Origin: 2-02-FULL-55-14 sp964534125
GTDB taxonomy: Bacteria; Bacteroidota; Ignavibacteria; UBA10030
Direction of reading: 5' to 3'
DNA length: 64,000 nt
NCBI GenBank assembly: GCA_964534125.1
Contig: CAZHOJ010000003.1
Location: forward strand, 248,001-312,000
Shown: positions 41,937-49,857 of the stretch, in pieces
Layout of the letters: each line of letters opens with the position of its first letter
Position numbering within the stretch: the stretch's first letter is position 1
The notes under the pieces: generated by a model
Database searches by the model: none
Told to the model about the DNA's origin: nothing
The model's input: only the letters and a program-made list of their open reading frames with translations
Program-made: the position numbers and the translations under genes

Positions 41937-42599
41937 ATGAACAAGGAATCGTTGTTCCAAAGACTGATCCCGGAACAATACCGGAATCTCTATGCGGTTG
42001 CGTACTCGATCATATCCCTCCTCTCGATTCTTCTCTCAGTTCCGCGGATAGTCCGTGAAGCGGGAGGCCGCTCCGCTGGTATCGCCGCGGGCATTGTGTG
42101 GGGACTCCTGCTGATCGGTTCCGTTGTCTTCCTTATGGTGCGATGGAGCGATATCGCCCGATACCGGCGAAGATTGGTACAATCAAGCAATGTTCTTCTT
42201 GCCACGGGCTTCGTGCTTGCATCCGGCTGGATCGTGTACACGAGCGGCTCCCCCGTCCGTCTGTTAGCCTGGCCAGCTGTGATCCTTTTCTTTGCGATGA
42301 TGTTCATCGGCGGCTCCATGCTCTTGCTGTGGTTGGGCCAACGCGAAGAACGAACGCTTGCGAACACCCTGAAAGACAGTTGTGCGCTTTTTCAGCAAAC
42401 GTTCTTGAATGGAATAGCAGAGGCGATGAATGCAACGAAAGAGATGTATGGATTCGAGAGGTTCCATGCTGCGCTGGAGAAATGGCACGATCTGCCGGCA
42501 ACGGCAATACGGGACAGGCTGCTAGCAGATGTGAAGGAGTTCACGGGAGCAGCAGCGCAGCATGATGATATGACGGTAGTGGTAGTCAGAGTTCTATAA
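41937..42599 (+). CDS. Chimeric membrane protein with a C-terminal SpoIIE-phosphatase fragment
   Basis: 220 residues. Four membrane segments (about 18-35, 45-65, 85-103, 110-132) are followed directly by only the last 60 residues of a PP2C/SpoIIE phosphatase: NGIAEAMNATKEMYGFERF, then QHDDMTVVVV. The catalytic core (GGDFFD and DVSGK motifs) is missing and the TDG acid is Asn, so it cannot be an active phosphatase. The tail is nearly identical to that of the phosphatase at 45086, with 61 identical bases. The fragment could have arisen by deletion or recombination. It may be a decoy or pseudogene-like remnant; the frame is intact. Confidence 0.7.
   Translation: MNKESLFQRLIPEQYRNLYAVAYSIISLLSILLSVPRIVREAGGRSAGIAAGIVWGLLLIGSVVFLMVRWSDIARYRRRLVQSSNVLLATGFVLASGWIVYTSGSPVRLLAWPAVILFFAMMFIGGSMLLLWLGQREERTLANTLKDSCALFQQTFLNGIAEAMNATKEMYGFERFHAALEKWHDLPATAIRDRLLADVKEFTGAAAQHDDMTVVVVRVL
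42445..42505 (+). repeat. 61-bp block identical to 47403-47463
   Basis: The sequence starting TGTATGGATTCGAGAGG is the same here and at 47403-47463, within the phosphatase tails. Identity falls on both sides at synonymous positions, pointing to recent gene conversion or duplication. Confidence 0.85.
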
Positions 42600-42686
42600 T
42601 TGGGCATAGAGCTTTCAGCCAACGGAATCAGTCATCAAAGAGAATATTGACAACGGGGACCGTTCGGACATTCGAGAAAGGTCAAA

Positions 42687-45089
42687 ATGAAGCGTACAAT
42701 CGTTCTGTCATCGTCTGCTTTCGTCTTTATGTGTGTCGTGAGCAGCTGGGCGTTCGGGACCTATGGCGCGGGCAGCCTTCGCGAGACTGGACAGCAGCTC
42801 ACGCTCATTCTCGTCAACATGCTCATCGGTCTTGGCGCGTCCTTTCTGGTTCTCCGGATTGTTGCGAAGCTGATCGGCCGGCGTATGAAGCCTTTCTCGC
42901 GAAAGGTGCACCGTGCCGTGGTCCTGACCACCATCACCGCGGGTCTGTTCGCTGCTCCGATGCTCAACTTTGAGATCGGACTAACACTTCGATATTTATT
43001 CGGGGACTTGACCGCATCCTCCCACCTCCTCGTCAACGAGTCCTCCGTATGGATGCTCCTTATCGCATCCATCGTTGGCTGGATCACAGTCGCGTATGTC
43101 CTCCCACTCATCTACGAGGAATGGATCGGACGCCGGTCACGTATGGTCGCGCCCGTTGTATCCAGAAAGGAACGGTTGTTTCTGTTGTTGAAACTTGCTC
43201 TCGGCGGTTTCGTCGTCTGGCTGCTCGTCCTCGCAACAATGTCGGGTGATTGGACGGGGATCCTCCAGCGAGGCGGTATCATGGACGACCTCACAGGATC
43301 AAGAAGAGTTGAAAGTGATTCCATTGTCGTCATTGATCTCATATTGCCGGCAATGAGCCATTATACCTACCTGAACGGTGTACGTCGCGTCGGAATGGAG
43401 GTCGACAAGCATGGAGCAAGGATCAAGCTTGTTATCCTTCCGGCGGACCTTGAACAGTCGTCACGCATCGCCGGCGTCATCCGGGACATCGCGACTCAGG
43501 GCAATGTCGTGTTCGCAGTCCCCCCACAACATCGCACACGCAATACCGATATCCGTTTGGCAGAGAATCCTATCCATGACGCCATACCGATCGATTGGGG
43601 GGTGGCGAGCACCATGGATCTGAAAGACAGATATCTCTGGTGGCCACCCCTCACGTTCCGGCCAGTCGGGTACATCGAGGAGACCACGGGCGAGGTTGTG
43701 CCGGAGGCTGTGCTTCGCCTCGTCGCCCGTTTCGTGGATGATGCAGACACGACACATGGACATGTTGAGGGATCCCGGTTCACAATGGGATCATATTCAA
43801 CTGGCCTTTTTGCAGACGGAGAGGCACCAATTGTTCGGCGGCTTGCGACATGGAAGCTCCCTCGGGGCGCGGTCTCATGGCAGGAGGACAATGATACGCT
43901 CCGATATGCCTACAACAATATGCAGCTGACGACACTTGACTCAGCCGGAGTGAACGCTTTCAGGGGGAAGATCGTCATCCTCGATCCCGGGGGTTCTGCG
44001 GGCTTCCCTGCTCAGGGAGAATCGTACGGCGAGACCGCGGCAATCATCACGCACCAGATACTCCGGGGATATTCCCGGACTCCTCTGGATACCTGGACGG
44101 ACTGGATCGTTCTCGGTACACTGGTTGCCTGTATCGCGATGATGCTCTACCTGCAGCCAATCGTCGCAGCGATTGTCATTTTTATGTTGGGGTACGGCGA
44201 TCTGATCCTCGGTATGTGGATATCGAACCAGCTCGAGGTTGTTGCCCAGATCCTTCCGCCGGCGCTGACCGCCTTCTGGTCCGTCCCTGTGCTCCTTTTC
44301 GTACGGGTCTTTCATGACCGTCGGCGACTTGAGTCGCGGGAGAAGAAGCGGGCTGAGGAGGAACTCAAGACCGCCCGCGAGATGCAGATGGGACTCATGC
44401 CCACAGTGGATCCCACCATCCCCGGATTCCAGATCAGCGGCATCTGCCGTCCGGCGAACGAGGTGGGGGGCGACTTCTTCGACTATGTGTGGCTCGACGA
44501 CCGAAAGACACGCCTGGGCATCGTCATCGTCGATGTGAGCGGCAAAGCTATGAAAGCGGCCATTACAGCGGTCCTCACAAGCGGCATGCTCTACCGGGAG
44601 ATGGGGACTAAGGACACGCCCAAGACCATCCTTCGCAAGATCAACAAGCCGATGTACCTCAAGACGGACCGCCGCGTGTTCACGGCGATGACATTCGCGG
44701 TGCTGGATGTGAAGAAAAAGACGCTCCAGCTGTCGAATGCCGGGCAGACATTCCCCGTCCTTATCCGGGGTGGGAAATCAGAACTGGTGCGCCTGAAGGG
44801 CCAGCGGCTCCCGCTGGGGGTACAGGAAGAGACGTTGTATGAGGACCGGACGGTCCGGCTGAAGAAGGGAGATACGGTGCTGTTCTACACGGACGGTATC
44901 ACGGAAGCGATGAACGAGAAGGGTGAGATGTACGGGTTCGAACGATTTGTCGAGGCGACGACAGCACTGGACACCGACCGCACTGCACGGCAGTCTGTAG
45001 GGTTGTTGATGGACTCTGTCACCGGCTTCGCAGGCTCTGCAGCGCAGCATGACGATATGACCATCGTCTCTCTCAGGGTGCTGGCATGA
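42687..45089 (+). CDS. CHASE2-like sensor SpoIIE/PP2C phosphatase (copy 1)
   Basis: 800 residues. N-terminal membrane segments (about 5-25, 38-60, 75-95, 110-140, 168-190) lead to a large outer domain (about 200-445) with CHASE2-like strands (SDSIVVIDLILP, FRGKIVILDPGG). Three closely spaced membrane helices (about 465-550) follow, then a helical linker and the SpoIIE phosphatase: EMQMGLMPTVDPTIPGF, NEVGGDFFDYVWLDD, VIVDVSGKAMKAA, FYTDGITEAMN and QHDDMTIV, with all metal-binding acids present. It would dephosphorylate a STAS antagonist such as the one at 48138. Its last bases overlap the next gene (ATGA). Confidence 0.88.
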   Translation: MKRTIVLSSSAFVFMCVVSSWAFGTYGAGSLRETGQQLTLILVNMLIGLGASFLVLRIVAKLIGRRMKPFSRKVHRAVVLTTITAGLFAAPMLNFEIGLTLRYLFGDLTASSHLLVNESSVWMLLIASIVGWITVAYVLPLIYEEWIGRRSRMVAPVVSRKERLFLLLKLALGGFVVWLLVLATMSGDWTGILQRGGIMDDLTGSRRVESDSIVVIDLILPAMSHYTYLNGVRRVGMEVDKHGARIKLVILPADLEQSSRIAGVIRDIATQGNVVFAVPPQHRTRNTDIRLAENPIHDAIPIDWGVASTMDLKDRYLWWPPLTFRPVGYIEETTGEVVPEAVLRLVARFVDDADTTHGHVEGSRFTMGSYSTGLFADGEAPIVRRLATWKLPRGAVSWQEDNDTLRYAYNNMQLTTLDSAGVNAFRGKIVILDPGGSAGFPAQGESYGETAAIITHQILRGYSRTPLDTWTDWIVLGTLVACIAMMLYLQPIVAAIVIFMLGYGDLILGMWISNQLEVVAQILPPALTAFWSVPVLLFVRVFHDRRRLESREKKRAEEELKTAREMQMGLMPTVDPTIPGFQISGICRPANEVGGDFFDYVWLDDRKTRLGIVIVDVSGKAMKAAITAVLTSGMLYREMGTKDTPKTILRKINKPMYLKTDRRVFTAMTFAVLDVKKKTLQLSNAGQTFPVLIRGGKSELVRLKGQRLPLGVQEETLYEDRTVRLKKGDTVLFYTDGITEAMNEKGEMYGFERFVEATTALDTDRTARQSVGLLMDSVTGFAGSAAQHDDMTIVSLRVLA

Positions 45090-47557
45090 AGATCTCGCAA
45101 TCATTGTCCCGCAATGAATGGACCGCGATCCTCACGGCTTGCGGCCTGCTGTATCTCCTCGGGGTGATGAATCTCCTTCTGGAACGATGGTGGCTGAACG
45201 CATGGAGTATCACATGGCTCCTGATCGGACTGGTTCCCTATGCCGTCATCATACTGTTCCTCTCTCTGGTGGCTCTGCTTCTGGACCGGGCCCGGAGAGC
45301 GTACGGCTGGGATTCCACCAGGCCGAGCGTTCGTATTCTCCGCACAGGCGTATTGTTTGCAACGGCTTTTCTCTCGGGCCTGCTCGGACAAGTGGCGTTC
45401 AACGTGGCCCTGAATCTGACAGGGCGCATACAGGTGGATATTTTCCGGGTCTACCCGACAGAGCTCATCGCAGGCATAACTGCCGGGATCGTGATCCTTG
45501 TCCTCATGTGGGCATATGGCACTCAGCGCCGGTTCATTGTTGCGGTCGGTGTGCTAGGTGCAGCACTGTATGTGCTGCCCTCTGTCGTTCCTGGCTCTCT
45601 CCAACGGGATCTGGAAGCTGGATGGATCGATGTGCTGAACAGCACCAATCCGGATCCCGCATATGTTCCGGACACGTCTGTCGTTGTCATCCATCTGGAT
45701 TCCTGGACAGGGGCCGAGGACATGCGTTCGCTCTTCCGGCTCATCGCCCGGTCTGGTCCGTCTGCGATAGGGATCATGTTTCCTGTGTACACCTTCGTGG
45801 ATGCCGGGAAGGATCCCACGATGTACGCTATTCTTCCCAAAGAGCGGACAGTGTTTGGGGTCTTCCCATATGGAAAAGACCGAGACACACCAGACACATG
45901 GAATCGGCTCGAACGCGTTACCGATGTACGTTCCGGAAGCGCGTCGGGCGTGAACTCTGAAGAAAAGTGGTTCCTGCCCAGGGGCACGTATCTGCCTGTT
46001 ATTCAGCAAGACTCCCTTCTCCGCTTCTCCCATCGTGCATGTGACGCCGGTCTCGCACTGGCCCTCATCCACCGGAACGCTGACCTGCCTCTCCCCATAG
46101 AACGCGTATCTTCTCTCTTGTTTGGCGAAACCATTCGGATCGACGGACTCTCTATTCCAACAACATCAACCGGAGCCGCCATTGTCAACCGGTTCAGGGA
46201 CGAGAGCGTTTGGGGCCAGGCAGTACTCAAAGCTGAGCAACGGGAAATGCCCTTCGGAGGCGGAGTGGCCCTGTATCTGCACCCACATGGGCTCCAGGGT
46301 TCGGACGGCTATGTCATGCCCAAACGCATGGCAGACGGGTCCGAAGATGTTGCATTCGGCGTGCCGGGTCCCTACGCAGCCAGCACAGACACGGATCACA
46401 TTCCGGGGCTTCGGGGAAGGATCGTTCTCATAACCATGCGGTCGCAGCATGATGTTCCGAAAATCCTTCCCCAGCATATGGAGGCCGCAGAGGATGCTGC
46501 AGGGACCTCCTATAACGCTATCATCAAGGGTCTGCTGGTCGTCGATCCGATACGCTCCCTGAACGATACGATTTCATCGATCCTGTTCCTGCTAATGATG
46601 CTGTTGGTGCTCTGGCTCTTCAGGCGCCATCGGCCCTTCAGAGCAGCAGTCCAGGTCACTATGATCACGATAGCCGCTCTCCTTATCGGGGTGATCCTCT
46701 TCGGTGTTGCAGACGTCCACATCCCCGGTTCACCCGTACTGATCCCCGCCGGGCTGGGACTCATCATCCTCTTCCCTGCTGAGCTGGCGAGAGAGCGCCG
46801 ACTCATCCAGGCAGAACGGGCCAGACTCTCTTCTGAACTCAAAACTGCCCACGACATGCAGATGGGTCTGATGCCGAAGGAGGATCCGGTCATTCCGGGA
46901 CTCGACATTTCTGCATCCTGTGTACCTGCTTCCGAAGTTGGGGGGGATTTCTATGATTTTGTCTGGCTGGACCGGAGACATACGAAGCTCGGCATCGCGG
47001 TAGCAGATGTGTCAGGGAAAGCCATGAAGGCAGCCATGACCGCCGTGATGACCAGCGGGATGCTCTCTAGCGAGGTACAAAAAAGCAGCTCCCCCAGAGA
47101 AGTCCTCCGGCGCATCAATCATCCGCTCTACATCAGATCGGACAGACGTGTTTTTACCGCGTTGGCGTTTGCCGTGATAAACACCAAAGACAAAACTCTG
47201 ACATACTCCAGCGCAGGACAAACACCGCCCGCACTTGTGCGGAGAGCCAGGATCCAAGATCTCAAGATCCAAGGAGTACGTCTGCCGTTGGGAGTAAAGG
47301 AAGACGTGATATATAAGGAGCTGAAGCTCGTGCTGCAGAAAGGCGACGTACTGGTGCTGTCCACGGATGGCATCGTCGAGGCGATGAATGCAAAGAAGGA
47401 GCTGTATGGATTCGAGAGGTTCCATGCTGCGCTGGAGAAATGGCACGATCTGCCGGCAACGGCCATCCGAGACAGGCTGCTGGCGGATGTGAAGGAGTTT
47501 GCAGGAACAACGGCACAGTATGATGATATGACTGTTGTCATTGTGAAGATCATGTAG
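45086..47557 (+). CDS. CHASE2-like sensor SpoIIE/PP2C phosphatase (copy 2)
   Basis: 823 residues, same layout as copy 1: an N-terminal multi-helix region (about 8-165), an outer CHASE2-like domain (TSVVVIHLDSWTGAED, LRGRIVLITMRSQHD), three helices (about 490-570), then SpoIIE: HDMQMGLMPKEDPVIPG, SEVGGDFYDFVWLDR, VADVSGKAMKAAM, LSTDGIVEAMN and QYDDMTVVIV. Metal acids are intact. The two sensor domains differ clearly, so the pair could read different signals into one pathway. Coupled to copy 1 by a four-base overlap; its tail shares 61 identical bases with the chimeric gene at 41937. Confidence 0.88.
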   Translation: MKISQSLSRNEWTAILTACGLLYLLGVMNLLLERWWLNAWSITWLLIGLVPYAVIILFLSLVALLLDRARRAYGWDSTRPSVRILRTGVLFATAFLSGLLGQVAFNVALNLTGRIQVDIFRVYPTELIAGITAGIVILVLMWAYGTQRRFIVAVGVLGAALYVLPSVVPGSLQRDLEAGWIDVLNSTNPDPAYVPDTSVVVIHLDSWTGAEDMRSLFRLIARSGPSAIGIMFPVYTFVDAGKDPTMYAILPKERTVFGVFPYGKDRDTPDTWNRLERVTDVRSGSASGVNSEEKWFLPRGTYLPVIQQDSLLRFSHRACDAGLALALIHRNADLPLPIERVSSLLFGETIRIDGLSIPTTSTGAAIVNRFRDESVWGQAVLKAEQREMPFGGGVALYLHPHGLQGSDGYVMPKRMADGSEDVAFGVPGPYAASTDTDHIPGLRGRIVLITMRSQHDVPKILPQHMEAAEDAAGTSYNAIIKGLLVVDPIRSLNDTISSILFLLMMLLVLWLFRRHRPFRAAVQVTMITIAALLIGVILFGVADVHIPGSPVLIPAGLGLIILFPAELARERRLIQAERARLSSELKTAHDMQMGLMPKEDPVIPGLDISASCVPASEVGGDFYDFVWLDRRHTKLGIAVADVSGKAMKAAMTAVMTSGMLSSEVQKSSSPREVLRRINHPLYIRSDRRVFTALAFAVINTKDKTLTYSSAGQTPPALVRRARIQDLKIQGVRLPLGVKEDVIYKELKLVLQKGDVLVLSTDGIVEAMNAKKELYGFERFHAALEKWHDLPATAIRDRLLADVKEFAGTTAQYDDMTVVIVKIM
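47403..47463 (+). repeat. 61-bp block identical to 42445-42505
   Basis: Partner of the block in the chimeric phosphatase-tail gene; see that entry. The direct distance between the blocks is 4,958 bases. Confidence 0.85.
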
Positions 47558-47681
47558 AGATGGAAGATGAGAGATAAGAGACATCAGACCAAAGATGGAA
47601 GATGAAAGACGGCAGAATATTTCTGAATGAAGATCCAGCTGCTACCTGACGGAAAATCGCATGGGTGAAGGAGACATCGCG

Positions 47682-48113
47682 ATGAAAGATCATACGAACA
47701 TGGTCGAGGTCCACCTGCCGAACGAGCTCGGCTACGAAAAGATAGCCATGGAAGCGGCGGCGGCGACCGCAAAGATGCTCGGCTTCTCACCGGACCGCGT
47801 GGACGACCTCCGTACAGCGGTGAGCGAGGCCTGTATTAATGCCATCGAGCATGGACCGAAACAGCAGAGGACAGAGCGTCTTCTGATCACGCTCAAGGCC
47901 GGCGAAGGAGAGCTTCAGGTGGAGGTCCACGATACAGGCGATCCATATACAATCCCCCACAAGAGACCCAACCTGAAGCGGAAAATGGAGGGAGGCTCTC
48001 CGCCCCGCGGCTGGGGGCTCTTCCTCATCAGGAACCTCGTCGACAAGTTCGAAGTGGCCGCCAGCGAAGGCGGCAACGTGACACGCATGATCATCACCCT
48101 GCACAAGAGTTGA
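47682..48113 (+). CDS. RsbW/RsbT-type serine kinase or anti-sigma factor
   Basis: 143 residues; start at 47682 with AAGGAG nine bases upstream (an ATG at 47661 has none). A GHKL ATPase: N box RTAVSEACINAIEHG, G1 VHDTGDP, and GWGLFLIRNLVDKFEV (G2). In partner switching this protein phosphorylates a STAS antagonist and binds either it or a sigma factor or other target. No sigma factor gene is next to it, so the target is unknown. It precedes the STAS gene by 24 bases. Confidence 0.9.
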   Translation: MKDHTNMVEVHLPNELGYEKIAMEAAAATAKMLGFSPDRVDDLRTAVSEACINAIEHGPKQQRTERLLITLKAGEGELQVEVHDTGDPYTIPHKRPNLKRKMEGGSPPRGWGLFLIRNLVDKFEVAASEGGNVTRMIITLHKS

Positions 48114-48137
48114 GCACTATCATCCAAGGAGCCATCT

Positions 48138-48497
48138 ATGGACCAGCAACCGACCATCGACATCGTCACCCGGGACAATACGGCGGTGCTGAACATCACG
48201 GGGGACGTGACCAGCTTCGCCGAAGAGCCGGTGATGAACGCTTATTCGAAGGCTTCCCAGGAGGGAAGCAAGAACATCCTCCTGAAATTCCAGGAGGCGA
48301 CCTACATCAACAGCGCCGGCATCGCCATCATCATCGGCATGATGTCGGACGCTCAGAAGGCGAAGCAGCGGGTCGCTGTCTGCGGTCTGTCAAACCATTT
48401 CAAGAAGATCTTCGACATGATCGGCCTGGTCGACTACCTCGAACTCTACGATGACGAGCAGCAGGCGCTGGACAAGCTGAACAAGAAGAAGCGATGA
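48138..48497 (+). CDS. STAS-domain anti-sigma factor antagonist
   Basis: 119 residues of the SpoIIAA/RsbV type: AVLNITGDVTSFAEEPVM, and the phosphorylation loop YINSAGIAIIIGM, with the target Ser in INSAG. It should be phosphorylated by the kinase at 47682 and dephosphorylated by the SpoIIE phosphatases upstream. AAGGAG precedes the ATG. Its stop overlaps the next start by four bases (ATGA), tying it to the cyclase gene. Confidence 0.93.
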   Translation: MDQQPTIDIVTRDNTAVLNITGDVTSFAEEPVMNAYSKASQEGSKNILLKFQEATYINSAGIAIIIGMMSDAQKAKQRVAVCGLSNHFKKIFDMIGLVDYLELYDDEQQALDKLNKKKR

Positions 48498-49753
48498 GAC
48501 GACGATCCGCTCTGCCGCAGCGGAACGAGATCCTCGGCGACCTGGAACGCCTGCAGCGCCTGCATGTGGGGCTCGAGGCGCGTCTGCAGACAATTCTTGA
48601 CCTCACACACCCGGACCAGACGTCAGGACAGCTTCCGTCGCTCGAGGAATCTCTGGCCTCGACGCTCTACAGCCTTGTCGGCAACTTCGGCACGCTCGGC
48701 GGTGCCGTCTATGTGATACGCCGTCAGGTCCCTTCCGCACAGCGTGTGGCATCGACCGTCCTGCCCCGCAATCACTGTGAGGACCTCGCGGCAGCCCTCG
48801 CAGCGGCCAATCTGACCGACTTTCCGTCGAAGATCCTTTCCGCACGATCGTTCAAGTCCCTGCGGGCATTTCCGGGAGTCGCCGAGCTGCTCCGGTCCAT
48901 GAAGGTCTCTGTCCTTGCCCCCCTTCCGCTTGGGAAAGACCAGAGCGCGTTCATCATCCTCGGCCGGCGCATGAACCGGAAGCCATTCTCCAGGGCCGAT
49001 GTATCGGTCCTTTCCGTTCTCATTGCCACGGCCTCGCTCTCCGCCAGGTTCGCGGGGATGATGCAGACGAACCTCGAGCTCCAGATGCAGCGGTTCAGGG
49101 TCCAGGGATTGCTCGAGGAGTTCATCGCCCCAGAGGTCGTCCAGCAGCTATTGTCCAGCCCCCGACGTCGGGCCACCACTGACCGCCGTCGGGTCAGTGT
49201 GCTCATGGCGGACATCCGGAACTTCACTGCAACGTCGGAGATCACCCCGCCGGAGGTCCTCGTCCGATGCATGAACTCGTTTTACGACTCAGTGGCGGCC
49301 GTGACGATGCGACATGGGGGCACGGTCGACAAGTTCATCGGTGATGCCATCCTTGCCGTCTTTGGCGCTCCCGTTGCAATGGACGACCATGCTCAACGGG
49401 CGGTCAGGGCGGGTCAGGACATGGTGCGGATCTTCGAGGAGCTGAAAGAGAAAGAAGAGGAGTTCGGAGAGGTCTTCCGATCGTCTGGACTCGGCGTCGG
49501 GATCGCCACCGGCGAGGTCATCAGCGGCTCGATGGGGTCTGGCAAGCGGGTCGACTACACGGTGATCGGACGAACGGTCAACCTGGCAGCACGCATTACC
49601 TCCCTTGCTGGTCCGCAGCAGGTCGTCTTCGATGAGACCACGCGAGCAGACCTCGGAGACAGCATCACCTTCTCGACGCTCCCCTCACAACTTGTGAAGG
49701 GGATCGGGGAGAAAGTTGCGCTCTTCGAGGCAGGAGATGGCTCACAAGAATGA
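48494..49753 (+). CDS. Class III adenylate/guanylate cyclase with GAF-like domain
   Basis: 419 residues, no membrane segment. The N-terminal half (about 20-205) has a GAF-like pattern (SLVGNFGTLGGAVYVIRR, MKVSVLAPLPLGKDQSAFIILGRR, FSRADVSVLSVLIATASLSARF). The class III cyclase domain (about 230-415) has the two metal Asp residues, in LMADIRNFTATSE and DKFIGDAILAVFGAP, and GKRVDYTVIGRTVNLAARI with the transition-state Asn. The Lys in DKFIGD favours ATP as substrate. Coupled by overlap to the STAS gene, so cyclic-nucleotide output may be part of the same module. A stand-alone cyclic-nucleotide-binding protein is encoded at 53451. Confidence 0.92.
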   Translation: MRRRSALPQRNEILGDLERLQRLHVGLEARLQTILDLTHPDQTSGQLPSLEESLASTLYSLVGNFGTLGGAVYVIRRQVPSAQRVASTVLPRNHCEDLAAALAAANLTDFPSKILSARSFKSLRAFPGVAELLRSMKVSVLAPLPLGKDQSAFIILGRRMNRKPFSRADVSVLSVLIATASLSARFAGMMQTNLELQMQRFRVQGLLEEFIAPEVVQQLLSSPRRRATTDRRRVSVLMADIRNFTATSEITPPEVLVRCMNSFYDSVAAVTMRHGGTVDKFIGDAILAVFGAPVAMDDHAQRAVRAGQDMVRIFEELKEKEEEFGEVFRSSGLGVGIATGEVISGSMGSGKRVDYTVIGRTVNLAARITSLAGPQQVVFDETTRADLGDSITFSTLPSQLVKGIGEKVALFEAGDGSQE

Positions 49754-49857
49754 TCTGGCGGAGGTCCTGCACTTCCCTGTCAGAGATGCCATTTCTGACT
49801 TCCGTCACCCCCGCCTGCCGGCTCACGGTTAACGGTTCACTGTTCCCTTTCCCCGTT

